The position numbers were made by a program, and so were the translations under genes. Below, piece by piece: positions 14,983 to 22,580 of a stretch of 22,580 nt of DNA. Under the pieces are notes generated by a model. It saw only the letters and a list, made by a program, of their open reading frames with translations, was not told the DNA's origin and did no database searches. How positions within the stretch are numbered: position 1 is the stretch's first letter; every line of letters starts with the position of its first letter. Origin of the DNA: Anaerotignum sp. (GTDB taxonomy: Bacteria > Bacillota > Clostridia > Lachnospirales > Anaerotignaceae); assembly GCA_020024255.1 (NCBI GenBank), contig JAHHTX010000027.1, positions 1 to 22,580 on the forward strand, read 5' to 3'.

Positions 14983-15943
14983 TGTCCTTTTCCTCCTTCT
15001 TCTTTCGTGTGTAAAGTATCTTGCCCCCATCATCTGAAATGCTCTCGATTGTCCCTGCGCCTTCTGCTGCGGAAAGGAAAACAAAGCGTTTCATCATATG
15101 CCGTTCCATCATGGCAGAAAGACAAGGTCTTTTTCGTAAATCCTCCATACTGCCGCCATGAGCCGTACAAAGAAGTCCTACGCCGCCATATGCCATATTC
15201 TCCACCGCCGTATATTCACCTATGCCGCCAAGTTCATCTGCAGCAATAACATCTGGTGCCATACTCCGCAAAAGCATTTCCATTCCCTCGCCCTTAGGAC
15301 AACCGTATATCACATCAGTGCAAAAACCTAAATCCAGTTGGGGAACACCGTTTCGCATTCCGCTGATTTCCCCTCGTTCATCGGCTACACCCACAGTAAA
15401 CAATCTGCCACAGCAGCCGGAGCTAATGTTTCGGATGATTTCCCGTAAAATTGTCGTTTTGCCACAGCCTGGTGGCGAAACAATGACCGTAGGCAAAAAT
15501 TTCCCTTGTTCCGTCAAAAAGGGCAGGATTTTATCTGCGCAGCCACGAATTTCTCTTGCAGTACGAATATTCAGTGAACTGATTTGAGAAAGGGTGCGAA
15601 TCCCGTCCTTTCCCCAAACGACCTTGCCACAAAACCCTACTCGATGACCGCCTTCGATAGTCAGAAATCCCTGCCTTAGTTCCTCCTCAAAAGCATAGAG
15701 AGAGTATGCGCTGAGTTTCGATATGGTTGCCTTCATTTCTTGTGCTGTTACCACTCTGCATCTCTTGGAGCTTGTCCCCACTGTACCGTCTGTGTGGAGG
15801 AATCCGCTGTTGTTTTCCATTCGTATCCATAAAGGCTGTTCTTTTCGCAGCCGCAGTTCCTGTATTTCTGTTGGCACAATATGCTTATTTGCAAAAACAT
15901 CTCTACTGATGTCCTCTGCCAAACATTTTCTTATTGCATCCAT
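14906..15943 (-). CDS. spoIIIAA: Stage III sporulation protein AA, ATPase
   Basis: Cytoplasmic secretion-type ATPase that energises the SpoIIIA channel in the mother cell. It has 345 residues from ATG at 15943; the ribosome binding site AAGGAGG lies inside the longer open frame to 15967, which excludes that start. Walker A is SPPGCGKTT at 156-164, a Walker-B-like DVIAADE at 231-237, and an Asp/Glu-rich ADERGEISG at 188-196. The N-terminal domain contains IQELRLRKEQPLWI (28-41) and GFLTIEGGHRVGFCG (92-106), both family features. The tail after about 313 (KKKEEKDNG onward) extends beyond the usual end and overlaps spoIIIAB by 77 nt, perhaps through loss of an earlier stop codon. It leads the operon. 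Confidence 0.93.
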   Translation of the reverse strand: MDAIRKCLAEDISRDVFANKHIVPTEIQELRLRKEQPLWIRMENNSGFLHTDGTVGTSSKRCRVVTAQEMKATISKLSAYSLYAFEEELRQGFLTIEGGHRVGFCGKVVWGKDGIRTLSQISSLNIRTAREIRGCADKILPFLTEQGKFLPTVIVSPPGCGKTTILREIIRNISSGCCGRLFTVGVADERGEISGMRNGVPQLDLGFCTDVIYGCPKGEGMEMLLRSMAPDVIAADELGGIGEYTAVENMAYGGVGLLCTAHGGSMEDLRKRPCLSAMMERHMMKRFVFLSAAEGAGTIESISDDGGKILYTRKKKEEKDNGISDYGHCYNCALYHTDRGIFRPA

Positions 15944-15965
15944 ACCTTGTCCACCTCCTTTTTCC

Positions 15966-15994
15966 AATATATTCCCCTACCGGAAGGGATATGA
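15966..15994 (-). promoter_or_regulatory. Candidate sigma-E-type promoter for the spoIIIA operon
   Basis: Minus-strand TCATATC (15994-15988), 14-nt spacer, AATATATT (15973-15966). The -35 part fits the sporulation sigma-E consensus at 6 of 7 positions, the -10 part at 5 of 8. The predicted start would fall at the edge of the ribosome binding site, giving a very short leader, so the call is tentative. Confidence 0.3.
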
Positions 15995-16040
15995 TGCAAA
16001 AATTCCTTTTTTCTTTGGCAAAATCTTTCCTTTTCCGCCA

Positions 16041-16069
16041 TTGACTTTCTTTTTCCTTCCCCATACAAT
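16041..16069 (+). promoter_or_regulatory. Sigma-A-type promoter for the SGNH hydrolase gene
   Basis: TTGACT (16041-16046), 17-nt spacer, TACAAT (16064-16069), about 48 nt before the chosen start codon. Confidence 0.7.
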
Positions 16070-16116
16070 AAAAAATGGATATTTCCTGTAAAAAACGGCA
16101 AAAGGAGTGTATGTTT

Positions 16117-16758
16117 ATGAACGAAATTTTTACCATCGTCTGCTTTGGGGACAGCTTAACCTATGGTTATGGTGTATTGGAGGAAATTGCCTTTCCCTTT
16201 CGTCTTTCTCAAGACCTGCCACATCTATATCCCCATATCCAATGGAATGTTATAAATAGTGGCGTCAATGGGCATACGACAAGGGACGCTGTAGACCGCC
16301 TGCCCATGAGTGTGCTATGCCACAAGCCACAGATTGTCTTTATTCTCTTTGGTTCTAATGACAGTGCCTTAAATGAAGGACAATATTGCTCACCTTCTAT
16401 TTATGAAAAAAATATGCGATATATGATAAAAGAAATCTGCTCCTGCAAAATTGAGCATTCATTCGGCAATCATCCTTTGCCTGTTCTCTTAACACCGCCA
16501 CCTGTAGTGGATACAGACTTCTATCCCTATACCACCAACGACCGCCTTGTTTTATACAGTGATGTGGTAAAAAAACTGGCAGAAGAATATGGCCTGCCCT
16601 GTATTGACCTCTTCTCTGCTTTTCAAAGCATAAAAAAAGAAACAGGCGATGAAACCTGTTTCCAATTTGATGGTATACATTTGAGTAATGCCGGTTATGA
16701 AATTCTCTACAATCTGGTTCTTGGAGAGATAAAAACACTTTTGCAGCCTTTTGTATAA
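16117..16758 (+). CDS. SGNH/GDSL family hydrolase
   Basis: Esterase-type hydrolase of 213 residues without a signal peptide, so probably cytoplasmic. All four SGNH blocks are present: CFGDSLTYGYG with nucleophile Ser13, INSGVNGHTT with Gly49, FILFGSND with Asn81, and FDGIHLSNAGYEIL with Asp185 and His188. This supports an active Ser-His-Asp enzyme acting on an ester such as an acetyl, acyl or lysophospholipid group; the substrate is not readable. I chose ATG at 16117 because AGGAG is 9 nt upstream; ATG at 16111 is too close to it and the open frame from 16075 has no ribosome binding site. It is a single gene, divergent from spoIIIAA and convergent with ligA. Confidence 0.88.
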   Translation: MNEIFTIVCFGDSLTYGYGVLEEIAFPFRLSQDLPHLYPHIQWNVINSGVNGHTTRDAVDRLPMSVLCHKPQIVFILFGSNDSALNEGQYCSPSIYEKNMRYMIKEICSCKIEHSFGNHPLPVLLTPPPVVDTDFYPYTTNDRLVLYSDVVKKLAEEYGLPCIDLFSAFQSIKKETGDETCFQFDGIHLSNAGYEILYNLVLGEIKTLLQPFV

Positions 16759-16770
16759 ACAGGCATATGT

Positions 16771-16806
16771 AAATACCCTTCTTTGAGATTTCAAAGAAGG
16801 GTATTT
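16771..16806. terminator. Perfect hairpin, bidirectional terminator
   Basis: Two 16-nt arms (16771-16786 and 16791-16806) are exact reverse complements with a GATT loop. It lies 13 nt after the hydrolase stop codon and 50 nt from the ligA stop codon, between convergent genes, so it probably ends both transcripts. The T-runs are short on each side. Confidence 0.75.
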
Positions 16807-16855
16807 CTCATAACAAAGAACAAAAAAAGACATTGTCTTTATAGAAAGGGGGTTT

Positions 16856-18811
16856 TTATCCTTTTTCCTGATGAAATTTTTCAATAAAGGCTTCTTCCTG
16901 CAAAATGGGAATACCCAATTCCTTTGCCTTTTTATTTTTAGATGAACCGGACGCTATATCGTTATTGATAAGATAATCCGTTTTTTTCGTCACACTACCT
17001 GTAACTTTACCACCTTTAGATTCAATGTATGCCGTCAATTCTTTACGGTTGGCATAGTGCATCAAATCTCCAGTCACAACAAATGTCAATCCCTGCAAAG
17101 GCGAATCTTCTGCATCCGTTGCAGCTTCTTTTTTGAAATGCAAAAAAGGTAATACCTTATCCAGCAGTTGTAAATGCTCTTCGTCTTGGAAATAATGGGA
17201 AATGCTACGGGCAATAATCTCGCCAAAGCCTTCAATTTCCATGAGTTCTTCTGTAGAAGCCGATTTGATTTTTTCCAAATCCTCACCATAGGCTTTGCAA
17301 AGAAGCTTTGCATTCCGCAGCCCAACATGGTTAATCCCAAGGGCATAAATGAAGTTGGCTAAGGCTGTATGTTTTGCCTTTTCTATCGATGCAATGAGAT
17401 TATTGTAGGATTTTTCCCCAAAGCCCTCCATACTCTGTATTTCGTCCTGCTTTTGATCCAGACAGAACAAGTCGGGATAATGGGATACAATGCCTCTTTC
17501 CAGAAATTTTTTCAGTGTTTCTTCGGACAAGCCTTCAATATTCATGGCATCACGGGAGGCAAAATGGCTAAGGGTACGCACTCTCTGTGCCTGACAGCTT
17601 GGATTGGTACAGTACAATGCCTTGCCGTCACGCAATGTACGCACCTCCGTTTCTCCACCGCAGACAAAACACTGTTTTGGAATTTCTGCTGTGCCAGACT
17701 TTGTCAAATTTTCCGCTATTTGGGGAATAATCATATTTGCTTTATAGACACGCAGGGTATCTCCAATGCCAAGCCGTAATTCTTCTAAAATACTCACATT
17801 ATGGACACTGGCACGGCTTACGGTAGAACCTTCCAGTTCCACAGGGTCAAAGACAGCAATGGGATTCATCAATCCTGTCCTCGAGGTGTTCCATTCTATT
17901 TCACGAAGAGTGGTTTCTGCTGTTTCATCTGCCCATTTGAAAGCAATAGAATCCTTGGGAAACTTCGCCGTTCTCCCTAGACTCATACTGTATGAAACGC
18001 TGTCAAAGGTCAGTACCAATCCATCTGATGCAATATCATTGCTTTCAATATGCCTTCGGAAATATTCCACTTCTTCCAAAATATTCTCTGCTACGACCTC
18101 TTTATACTCCACTACCGTAAAACCAAGGTCACGCAGCCATTGCATATTTTCGCTTTTGCTATCCGAAAGGATTTTGCCCTCTGCGCTAACCAAAGTAAAG
18201 GCATAGAATAGGACATTCCTTTTGGCGGCAATTTCGCTGTTTAGCTGCCGTACCGTACCACTGCAAAGATTACGGGGATTTTTGTAGTTTTCCCCCTCTT
18301 CCAATGTGTGGTTAATCCGCTGAAATTCTGAATAGGAAATAACCCCTTCTCCCCGAAGAATCAACTCCCCATGAAAAGCAATTTTTACAGGCAAATTGGC
18401 AAAGACACGAGCCGTATGGGTGACGTCCTCACCGATTTCACCATTTCCTCTGGTTATTGCCTGTTCCAATTCGCCATTTTTATATTTCAAAACAATGGTC
18501 AGCCCATCAAGTTTCCAAGACAAAATACCCTTCTTATCTCCAAGAAAAGTCTTCAGCTTTTCCGGATCTTTTGTTTTATCCAAAGAAAGAATGGGCGCAT
18601 CATGACGTATTTTTTCCAGATTACTGAGCACCGTGTACCCGACTCTTTGGGTTGGGCTGTTAGAAAGTACAATACCTGTTTCTTTTTCTGCTTTTACCAA
18701 TTCATCATAGAGTGCATCATATTCCAAATTGGACATGATTTCCTTGTCCTTTTGATAGTATGCTTCTGCTGCTTCATTGAGCTTTCGGACTAATTCCTGC
18801 ATTCTTTCCAT
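16856..18811 (-). CDS. ligA: NAD-dependent DNA ligase
   Basis: Seals nicks in replication, repair and Okazaki fragment joining using NAD+. The product is 651 residues from ATG at 18811, with GGAG about 10 nt upstream. An alternative ATG at 18835 overlaps the pcrA stop codon (ATGA) but lacks a ribosome binding site. The order of parts is domain Ia (YYQKDKEIMSNLEYDALYDEL, then SNSPTQRVGY), adenylation domain with active-site Lys100 in SWKLDG and TRGNGEIGEDVT, OB domain, a four-cysteine zinc site (CFVCGG, then CTNPSC), helix-hairpin-helix repeats (ALGINHVGLRNAKLL, then IEGFGEIIARSI) and a BRCT domain from about 567. The KLDG variant and SWK context are of the kind I associate with Lachnospiraceae. 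It is coupled to pcrA, as in Bacillus. Confidence 0.95.
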   Translation of the reverse strand: MERMQELVRKLNEAAEAYYQKDKEIMSNLEYDALYDELVKAEKETGIVLSNSPTQRVGYTVLSNLEKIRHDAPILSLDKTKDPEKLKTFLGDKKGILSWKLDGLTIVLKYKNGELEQAITRGNGEIGEDVTHTARVFANLPVKIAFHGELILRGEGVISYSEFQRINHTLEEGENYKNPRNLCSGTVRQLNSEIAAKRNVLFYAFTLVSAEGKILSDSKSENMQWLRDLGFTVVEYKEVVAENILEEVEYFRRHIESNDIASDGLVLTFDSVSYSMSLGRTAKFPKDSIAFKWADETAETTLREIEWNTSRTGLMNPIAVFDPVELEGSTVSRASVHNVSILEELRLGIGDTLRVYKANMIIPQIAENLTKSGTAEIPKQCFVCGGETEVRTLRDGKALYCTNPSCQAQRVRTLSHFASRDAMNIEGLSEETLKKFLERGIVSHYPDLFCLDQKQDEIQSMEGFGEKSYNNLIASIEKAKHTALANFIYALGINHVGLRNAKLLCKAYGEDLEKIKSASTEELMEIEGFGEIIARSISHYFQDEEHLQLLDKVLPFLHFKKEAATDAEDSPLQGLTFVVTGDLMHYANRKELTAYIESKGGKVTGSVTKKTDYLINNDIASGSSKNKKAKELGIPILQEEAFIEKFHQEKG

Positions 18812-18831
18812 ATTCTCATCGCTCCTGTTTG

Positions 18832-21069
18832 TCATGGATTGACTTTAATCAATTTTGAGAGTTTTGCCATAAATTTCTTTGTCCCTTTTTCAGCGAAGGA
18901 TACTTCCACTTCAAAATCCGCACCACCGTTTTGGATTGATTTTACTGTGCCAATACCGTATTTCGGTGCACGCACTTTATCACCCACCTGATAATCCAGA
19001 ACAAAATCTTTTGGTGCAGGTATGGTTTTCGACTGTGGATTGGCAAAAGGGCTTGTTTTGCTTCTTGTGGTGATAGGGCCAACCTTCATGTTGTTTCTCA
19101 TGGCATATTTTTTTGCCATTTCTGAAACTTCACGAGTAGGCATATCCATCAAATCCTGCGGAATTTCTTTGAGGAAACGGGAAGGCGGATTGTACTGTGT
19201 CAAGCCGTGTTGCAGACGACTTTTTGCATGGGACATAAAGAGTTCCTCTCTTGCTCTGGTAATGCCTACATAGCAAAGACGGCGTTCTTCTTCAATTTCC
19301 TTTTCCCCGCCATACATGACCGCACGGAAACCGGGAAAAATTCCCTCCTCCATACCAATCATAAACACATAAGGAAATTCCAATCCTTTTGCACTGTGAA
19401 GTGTCATTAAGACAACGGATTCATCTCCTTCGTTGTAACTATCAATATCCGCAACCAAAGCAACTTCTTCCAAAAATTCTTCCAAAGTTCCTTCAGGGTT
19501 CTGCTTTTCATATTCTGCCGCTTTGTTGACAAATTCATCCAGATTTCCAATTCTGGTAAGGGCTTCATCTGTACCTTCGGACAAAAGCTGCTGCATATAT
19601 CCGGTTCTTTTAATGACTGCATCCATCAATTCGGAAAGGCCCATATTATGGCTATCCGCACGAAGTCCCTCAAACAAATCATAAAATTCCTGAAATTTCT
19701 TTGCTCTTGTCTTTAATTCAGGAATTTCATCCAAATGTTCCAGTGCACCATAAAAACTCAGTCCGTGAGTTACAGCAAAGTGAGATACCCGTTCCAAAGA
19801 GGTTTCTCCGATACCACGACGAGGCACGTTAATGATACGACGAAGAGCAACCGTATCGGCAGGATTCGCCAATACTTTCAAATAGGATAAAATATCCCGC
19901 ACTTCTTTTCTCTCATAGAAACGTACACCACCAAACAAACGATAAGGAATTCCTTTCCGTACCAGTTGGTCTTCTACTGCACGGGATTGGGCATTGGTGC
20001 GGTAAAGTACAGCAAAACTGTTCAAACTTTTGCCTTCGTTTTGCATTTTCTCAATCTGCTCTACAACATAACGGGATTCATCATATTCGTTATCTGCTTT
20101 ATAAACATGGAGAATACTGCCGCCTTCGTTTTCTGTCCAAAGACTTTTCTCCTTTCGATTGTTGTTGTGGTGAATAACCGCATTGGCAGCTTCCAATATT
20201 TTTTTGGTGGAACGGTAATTTTGTTCTAATTTGATCACAGTTGTATTGGGGAAGTCTTTTTCAAAATCCAGAATATTTTGGATATTTGCACCACGCCAAC
20301 CGTAAATACTCTGGTCATCGTCCCCTACCACGCAAAGGTTCTGATATTTGGATGCCAATTGATGTACCAATTCATACTGGGAAGTATTGGTATCTTGATA
20401 TTCGTCCACCATAATATAGCGGAAACGTTCCTGATATTTTTCCAAAACCTCTGGATGGTTACGGAAAAGCAGTACCGTTTTATAAATCAAATCATCAAAA
20501 TCCAAGGCATTATTTTCTTTCAGCATTTTCTGATAGAGCTGATAGACTTTGGCTGTTTTCATCATACGAATATCAGCAAGATCAATAGACTTTGCATATT
20601 CCTCCCAACTTACCATTTCTTCCTTCTGCTTGCTGATTGCTGCCATAGCTGCACGAGAAGAAAAAGATTTATCAACAGGACTGTAATTCAGCTGCTTGAA
20701 TACTTCCTTCATTATCTTTTCCTGATCATCTGCATCATAGATGGAAAATTGATTATCATAGTCTAAATGATGTATTTCCCTTCTTAGAATACGCACACAG
20801 GTAGAGTGGAATGTGCTAATCCAAATATCTGCTGCCGCACTGCCTGCCAGTGCATCTACTCTTTCCCGCATTTCCTTTGCCGCTTTATTGGTAAAGGTAA
20901 TGGCAAGGATATTCCAAGGTTTTACACCTGTTTCCAGAAGGTGCGCAATTCTTACGGTCAGTGCGCCTGTTTTTCCGCTGCCTGCCCCAGCCAAAACCAA
21001 AACAGGGCCTTCCTGCTGCAATACTGCTTTTTGCTGCATGGTATTCAGTTGTTCAAATCCTATCATCAT
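18832..21069 (-). CDS. pcrA: ATP-dependent DNA helicase PcrA (UvrD/Rep type)
   Basis: Superfamily 1A 3'-to-5' helicase for repair, replication restart and removal of RecA, cytoplasmic. It is full length (745 residues). Motif I is AGAGSGKT at 27-34, motif Ia FTNKAAKEM (about 59-67), motif II VDEYQDTN at 221-228, motif III GDDDQSIYGWRGA at 249-261, motif IV near EQNYRST, and motif V LMTLHSAKGLEF. After a linker, the C-terminal Tudor-like domain (YQVGDKVRAPKYGIGTVKSI), which in PcrA contacts RNA polymerase, is intact. AGGAG lies 6 nt before the first of two ATG codons. ligA follows immediately. yerC lies upstream past a hairpin; pcrB, present between them in Bacillus, is absent. Confidence 0.96.
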   Translation of the reverse strand: MMIGFEQLNTMQQKAVLQQEGPVLVLAGAGSGKTGALTVRIAHLLETGVKPWNILAITFTNKAAKEMRERVDALAGSAAADIWISTFHSTCVRILRREIHHLDYDNQFSIYDADDQEKIMKEVFKQLNYSPVDKSFSSRAAMAAISKQKEEMVSWEEYAKSIDLADIRMMKTAKVYQLYQKMLKENNALDFDDLIYKTVLLFRNHPEVLEKYQERFRYIMVDEYQDTNTSQYELVHQLASKYQNLCVVGDDDQSIYGWRGANIQNILDFEKDFPNTTVIKLEQNYRSTKKILEAANAVIHHNNNRKEKSLWTENEGGSILHVYKADNEYDESRYVVEQIEKMQNEGKSLNSFAVLYRTNAQSRAVEDQLVRKGIPYRLFGGVRFYERKEVRDILSYLKVLANPADTVALRRIINVPRRGIGETSLERVSHFAVTHGLSFYGALEHLDEIPELKTRAKKFQEFYDLFEGLRADSHNMGLSELMDAVIKRTGYMQQLLSEGTDEALTRIGNLDEFVNKAAEYEKQNPEGTLEEFLEEVALVADIDSYNEGDESVVLMTLHSAKGLEFPYVFMIGMEEGIFPGFRAVMYGGEKEIEEERRLCYVGITRAREELFMSHAKSRLQHGLTQYNPPSRFLKEIPQDLMDMPTREVSEMAKKYAMRNNMKVGPITTRSKTSPFANPQSKTIPAPKDFVLDYQVGDKVRAPKYGIGTVKSIQNGGADFEVEVSFAEKGTKKFMAKLSKLIKVNP

Positions 21070-21094
21070 CTATATCTCCTATCTGTTTCGTTTT

Positions 21095-21129
21095 CCAAAG
21101 AAAAGAAAGCGGCATATCCCAATATGCCG
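21095..21129 (-). terminator. Terminator or attenuator between yerC and pcrA
   Basis: CGGCATAT and ATATGCCG (21110-21117 and 21122-21129) form an 8-bp stem with a 4-nt loop. On the minus strand it is followed by CTTTCTTTTCTTT, about 40 nt after the yerC stop codon and 40 nt before pcrA. No strong separate pcrA promoter is seen, so partial read-through is likely. Confidence 0.6.
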
Positions 21130-21167
21130 ACTTCCTCATTATCTTACTTATATTGTCTGATTCTTAC

Positions 21168-21464
21168 TTAGTTGTTTTGCTTTTTTATACGGTCAATAAC
21201 AAGGCGGTATCCATCACTGCCATAGTGCAGGCAACGGTTGACACGGCTGATGGTGGCTGTTGATGCACCCGTTTTTTCTGCGATTTCCACATATGTACGT
21301 TTTTCATCTAACATGATTGCAACTTCCATTCGCTGTGTAATGGCTTGAATTTCATTGACTGTACACAAATCCTCAAAAAGCTGGTAACACTCATCGATGG
21401 TTTCTAAAGTAAGAATACATTGAAAAAGTCTGTCTGTCAGTTCGCTTTTAATTTTTTTGTTCAT
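21168..21464 (-). CDS. yerC: YerC/YecD family TrpR-related protein
   Basis: Small DNA-binding protein of 98 residues. It has the TrpR-like fold: helices at the N-terminus (LTDRLFQCILTLETIDECYQLFEDLC) and a helix-turn-helix at about 56-77 (YVEIAEKTGASTATISRVNRCL) whose second half matches the YerC signature. Its closest relatives in Bacillus lie beside pcrB-pcrA-ligA, as here, which supports the call. Regulatory targets are not well defined in the family. I chose ATG at 21464, with AGAGGTGA 9 nt upstream; the TTG two codons earlier is too close to that site. Confidence 0.9.
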   Translation of the reverse strand: MNKKIKSELTDRLFQCILTLETIDECYQLFEDLCTVNEIQAITQRMEVAIMLDEKRTYVEIAEKTGASTATISRVNRCLHYGSDGYRLVIDRIKKQNN

Positions 21465-21497
21465 CGTCAAATGTCACCTCTCAATTTTATTAACTCT

Positions 21498-21526
21498 ATC
21501 GTAACATTTTAAAGCATTAAAGTAAA
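21498..21526 (-). promoter_or_regulatory. Promoter of yerC, overlapping the end of the PHP gene
   Basis: Minus-strand TTTACT (21526-21521), 17-nt spacer, TACGAT (21503-21498) preceded by TG (extended -10). The -35 box and spacer cover the last codons and stop of the PHP gene. Confidence 0.45.
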
Positions 21527-22263
21527 GTTTTTTCTTGCATAATTCCGAATTTATTCCGTTTTAATCCTGTCAGCAGCTTTTCCGGATCTGTACTTAGTAC
21601 AAGTTCTTCAGGAAATCTCACTTTTTCCAAGAGTTTTTCTGCATATGTAAAATCCCCAATACTGGTGTAAAAATGTGCATCACTGCCCACCACAACAGGT
21701 ACTTCCAAATCCATACAAAGCCGCAAAATCTGCTCCATATAAATATCACTGCCGTTACGGAATCCACCGGGAACAAGGGAAGCATTGTTTACTTCCAGAA
21801 CAGTTTTTGTTTCCTTTGCCTGTCGTACCAATTCCGGTAAATCCATCTCATACTGGGGGTTTCCGGGATGTCCCAAAATATCAACGAAAGGATTTTCCAT
21901 GGCTTTGATACACGCCCTTGTATTTTCCACCTTGCTGCCTGCCTTGATACAATTCAGGTGCAGGCTTGCAATGGCAATATCCAAATGGGACAGCACCTTG
22001 TTATCCATATCCACTGTACCGTCAAAATCCATAATATTCAGTTCTATACCATGAAACAGTCGAACACCATACAGCTCATGGGGAATAACATGAAGATTAG
22101 CGAAAAAAGCATGTCCTGTCGTATGAGGCATACCGGGTGCATGGTCTGTCATGGCAATGGCAGTAAAACCCTTTTTTGCTGCCCATTTTGCATTTTCATC
22201 TACAGTACTGTAAGCATGCCCGCTGGCGATTGTATGGGTATGGGTATCAATCCGTAGATTTAT
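21517..22263 (-). CDS. PHP-domain phosphoesterase (YcdX-like), apparent ATA start
   Basis: Metal-dependent phosphatase/hydrolase of the PHP fold, predicted cytoplasmic, 248 residues. All metal-binding motifs are visible: DTHTHT at 6-11, SGHAYST at 14-20, TDHAPGMPHT at 39-48, FHGIELN (about 73-79), ASLH near 99, GHPGNP, and SDAHF close to the C-terminus. Family proteins are about 245 residues and begin one short strand before DxHTHT, exactly where ATA-AAT-CTA-CGG-ATT-GAT occurs. AAGGGG lies 6 nt upstream of the ATA, and no ATG, GTG or TTG occurs in frame between the upstream stop triplets and codon 38. The first in-frame ATG (22152) would remove DTHTHT and the glycine-histidine motif, so it is unlikely to give an active enzyme. 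Either ATA initiates or the original start was mutated. Confidence 0.85.
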   Translation of the reverse strand: MNLRIDTHTHTIASGHAYSTVDENAKWAAKKGFTAIAMTDHAPGMPHTTGHAFFANLHVIPHELYGVRLFHGIELNIMDFDGTVDMDNKVLSHLDIAIASLHLNCIKAGSKVENTRACIKAMENPFVDILGHPGNPQYEMDLPELVRQAKETKTVLEVNNASLVPGGFRNGSDIYMEQILRLCMDLEVPVVVGSDAHFYTSIGDFTYAEKLLEKVRFPEELVLSTDPEKLLTGLKRNKFGIMQEKTLL

Positions 22264-22323
22264 GATGATCCCCTTCTTTCTTTTATTTTCATTACAATTT
22301 CATCATCATTTCACATTGTGCTT

Positions 22324-22329
22324 ATTATA
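22324..22329 (-). promoter_or_regulatory. Extended -10 promoter of the PHP gene
   Basis: Minus-strand TGGTATAAT: a perfect -10 box with the TG extension, about 60 nt upstream of the ATA start. The -35 region is weak (TTTTCT at 17 nt). Confidence 0.5.
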
Positions 22330-22532
22330 CCATTTTCCCACAAAAAAGAAAAGGTATCTCTGACAATTATCCTATAGTTTAATCAGAAAATCACATAAAA
22401 CTTTCTGTTCGTAAACAAAAAACCCCATAATCCCTATTTTTTAAATATGTTTTTCTTGCCTTTCCCCGATTTTCTGGTATACGGATAACAAAAAATCTAT
22501 CGACATCTTCAAAAAACTAAAGTAGGATTTCT

Positions 22533-22580
22533 ATGAATATTAAAAAATACAAATCACTTTTATTATCAGTATGTTGTGTT
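22533..22580 (+). CDS. Start of a possible exported protein, cut by the window edge
   Basis: ATG at 22533 with TAGGA 5 nt upstream opens a frame that runs to the edge (MNIKKYKSLLLSVCCV). Two lysines followed by a hydrophobic run with cysteines look like the start of a signal peptide, possibly of a lipoprotein. Only 16 codons are visible, so nothing more can be said. The 270 bp before it, up to the PHP gene, hold the PHP promoter and no other gene I can support. Confidence 0.5.
   Translation, partial: MNIKKYKSLLLSVCCV

Noticed and set aside
16106..16113. Perfect sigma-E-type -10 box CATACACT on the minus strand upstream of spoIIIAA
   Set aside because: No matching -35 element at 13-15 nt upstream; it is the antisense of the hydrolase ribosome binding site and start codon.
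1..22580. CRISPR arrays, tRNA or rRNA genes, prophage or known defence systems
   Set aside because: No regularly spaced repeats, no tRNA- or rRNA-like segments and no phage or defence-protein motifs were seen on either strand.

Overview
This window reads as chromosomal DNA of a low-GC, endospore-forming Firmicute, probably a clostridial anaerobe close to Lachnospirales. The reasons are a complete eight-gene spoIIIA sporulation operon, strong AGGAGG-type ribosome binding sites, and a LigA N-terminus and active site (SWKLDG) of the kind I associate with Lachnospiraceae. The taxonomic placement is inference; no rRNA or tRNA gene is present to test it. Most genes lie on the minus strand.

Layout. 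(1) 1-1382: a FUSC-type membrane protein with a clear promoter and a terminator-like hairpin. (2) 1479-5637: a compact minus-strand group of an orphan OmpR-family response regulator, a possible 33-residue membrane peptide, comEC (DNA uptake channel) and holA (DNA polymerase III delta). comEC and holA overlap by 44 nt. (3) 5638-6561: an AT-rich gene-poor stretch with one doubtful small ORF and a near-perfect inverted repeat. (4) 6562-9741: a small flavodoxin, a YeiH-family transporter and a divergent LysR regulator, the pairing known from E. coli yeiE/yeiH. The intergenic DNA between the last two holds decayed fragments of a thioredoxin-reductase-like gene. (5) 9851-10899: a DUF6512 membrane protein and an internally deleted IS256-family transposase remnant. 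(6) 11012-15943: spoIIIAA to spoIIIAH, the mother-cell half of the SpoIIIA-SpoIIQ feeding-tube complex. (7) 16117-16758: a plus-strand SGNH/GDSL hydrolase, separated from the next operon by a perfect 16-bp-stem hairpin. (8) 16856-21464: ligA, pcrA and yerC, a DNA replication/repair neighbourhood whose order matches Bacillus except that pcrB is missing. (9) 21517-22263: a PHP-domain phosphoesterase whose reading frame apparently starts at ATA. (10) 22533-22580: the first 16 codons of a possible exported protein cut by the window edge.

Much of the content is housekeeping or sporulation and is well understood. I do not see a convincing undescribed multi-gene system. The points most worth a second look are the ATA-initiated PHP gene, the decayed oxidoreductase between yeiH and its regulator, the tiny membrane ORF between the response regulator and comEC, the 77-nt overlap between spoIIIAA and spoIIIAB, and the inverted repeat near 6240.
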